Positions 63,871-64,000 of a stretch of DNA of 64,000 bases are shown piece by piece; within the stretch, counting starts at the first letter, position 1; every line of letters begins with the position of its first letter. The position numbers and the translations under genes were made by a program. The notes under the pieces were generated by a model. It was not told the DNA's origin. It ran no database searches and saw only the letters and a list, made by a program, of their open reading frames with translations. Origin of the DNA: Streptomyces sp. NRRL WC-3605. GTDB taxonomy: Bacteria > Actinomycetota > Actinomycetes > Streptomycetales > Streptomycetaceae. The stretch spans positions 248,001-312,000 of the forward strand of contig NZ_LLZN01000091.1 in assembly GCF_001509795.1 (NCBI RefSeq), written 5' to 3'.

Positions 63871-64000
63871 TTGCGAAAGCTCACGTACTTCATCGCCTGC
63901 TCCCTCGACGGCTTCATCGGGGACTCCGCCGGCGACGCCACGGACATGTACCGCTTCGTGGACGAGGAGTTCCTGGCGTACCTCACGGAGCAGTATCCGG
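63871..64000 (+). CDS. RibD C-terminal/dihydrofolate-reductase-like protein (cut by window end)
   Basis: Only 43 codons are present, from TTG 63871 to the right edge. The start LRKLTYFIACSLDGFIG is the typical first strand of the DHFR/RibD-C family (NADPH-dependent reductases, often annotated as DHFR-like), and DMYRFVDEEFLAYL follows. GAAAAGAGA upstream serves as ribosome-binding site. It is probably regulated by the divergent TetR protein. Confidence 0.75.
   Translation, partial: MRKLTYFIACSLDGFIGDSAGDATDMYRFVDEEFLAYLTEQYP

Overview
The window is typical Streptomyces chromosome: very high G+C with G/C-rich third codon positions, many GTG starts, stop/start overlaps between operon genes, and strong inverted repeats as terminators. 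Gene content and order match the central region of the Streptomyces coelicolor chromosome (the sigR-rsrA, cyc1-cyp170A1, nrdABS, dasR-dasABC, wblE and sigH neighbourhoods). The species assignment and all comparisons with S. coelicolor rest on recalled family knowledge, because no search could be run. I see no IS element, prophage, CRISPR array, rRNA or oriC.

Layout. 1-5.5 kb: a partial E1/ThiF-like protein on the minus strand, a divergent DUF45 metallopeptidase, then a three-gene operon of a TerD-AIM24 fusion and two AIM24 proteins. 5.6-11.6 kb: a DUF2342 metalloprotease and NUDIX pair, an SDR-like protein, moaE, a small membrane protein, a PDZ/Lon-like protease and a PPA1309-family protein. 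11.6-17.1 kb: a large UPF0182 membrane protein behind a sigma-R-like promoter, then two identical initiator tRNA genes flanking a Sel1-repeat protein. 17.2-19.3 kb: divergent catR and catA sharing an operator/promoter. 19.4-26.7 kb: a CBS protein, hisN, a TetR regulator, an SMR exporter, rsgA, aroA, an M50 peptidase, a SRAP protein and a hydrolase.

26.7-32.4 kb: the thiol-stress switch sigR-rsrA with its autoregulated promoter and alternative long start, two overlapping membrane HD-domain genes, a TPR protein and def. 32.7-35.1 kb: the albaflavenone pair cyc1-cyp170A1. 35.2-40.6 kb: nrdA-nrdB-nrdS (class Ia ribonucleotide reductase plus regulator) behind a cobalamin riboswitch and two NrdR boxes, so that B12 and deoxynucleotide status can both control it. 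40.6-42.5 kb: a DUF3311 plus solute-symporter pair. 42.7-49.3 kb: the chito-oligosaccharide/GlcNAc module dasR, dasABC, dasD and nagB, tied together by several DasR operator (dre) sites; an additional dre lies before the next sensor kinase.

49.9-56 kb: a PdtaS-like histidine kinase, wblE, a lipid/diacylglycerol kinase, a membrane protein, sigH with its overlapping anti-sigma gene, and a UBP zinc finger. 56-59.3 kb: a CPA1 antiporter, a PLP enzyme and a peptidoglycan amidase. 59.6-62.3 kb: a family 2B encapsulin shell gene (EshB-like, with an embedded cyclic-nucleotide-binding domain) followed by a polyprenyl synthase with a long disordered N-terminus, probably its cargo. This is the most distinctive system in the window. 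62.5-64 kb: a GNAT protein, a TetR regulator with 14-bp tandem repeats upstream, and the start of a RibD/DHFR-like reductase cut by the window edge.
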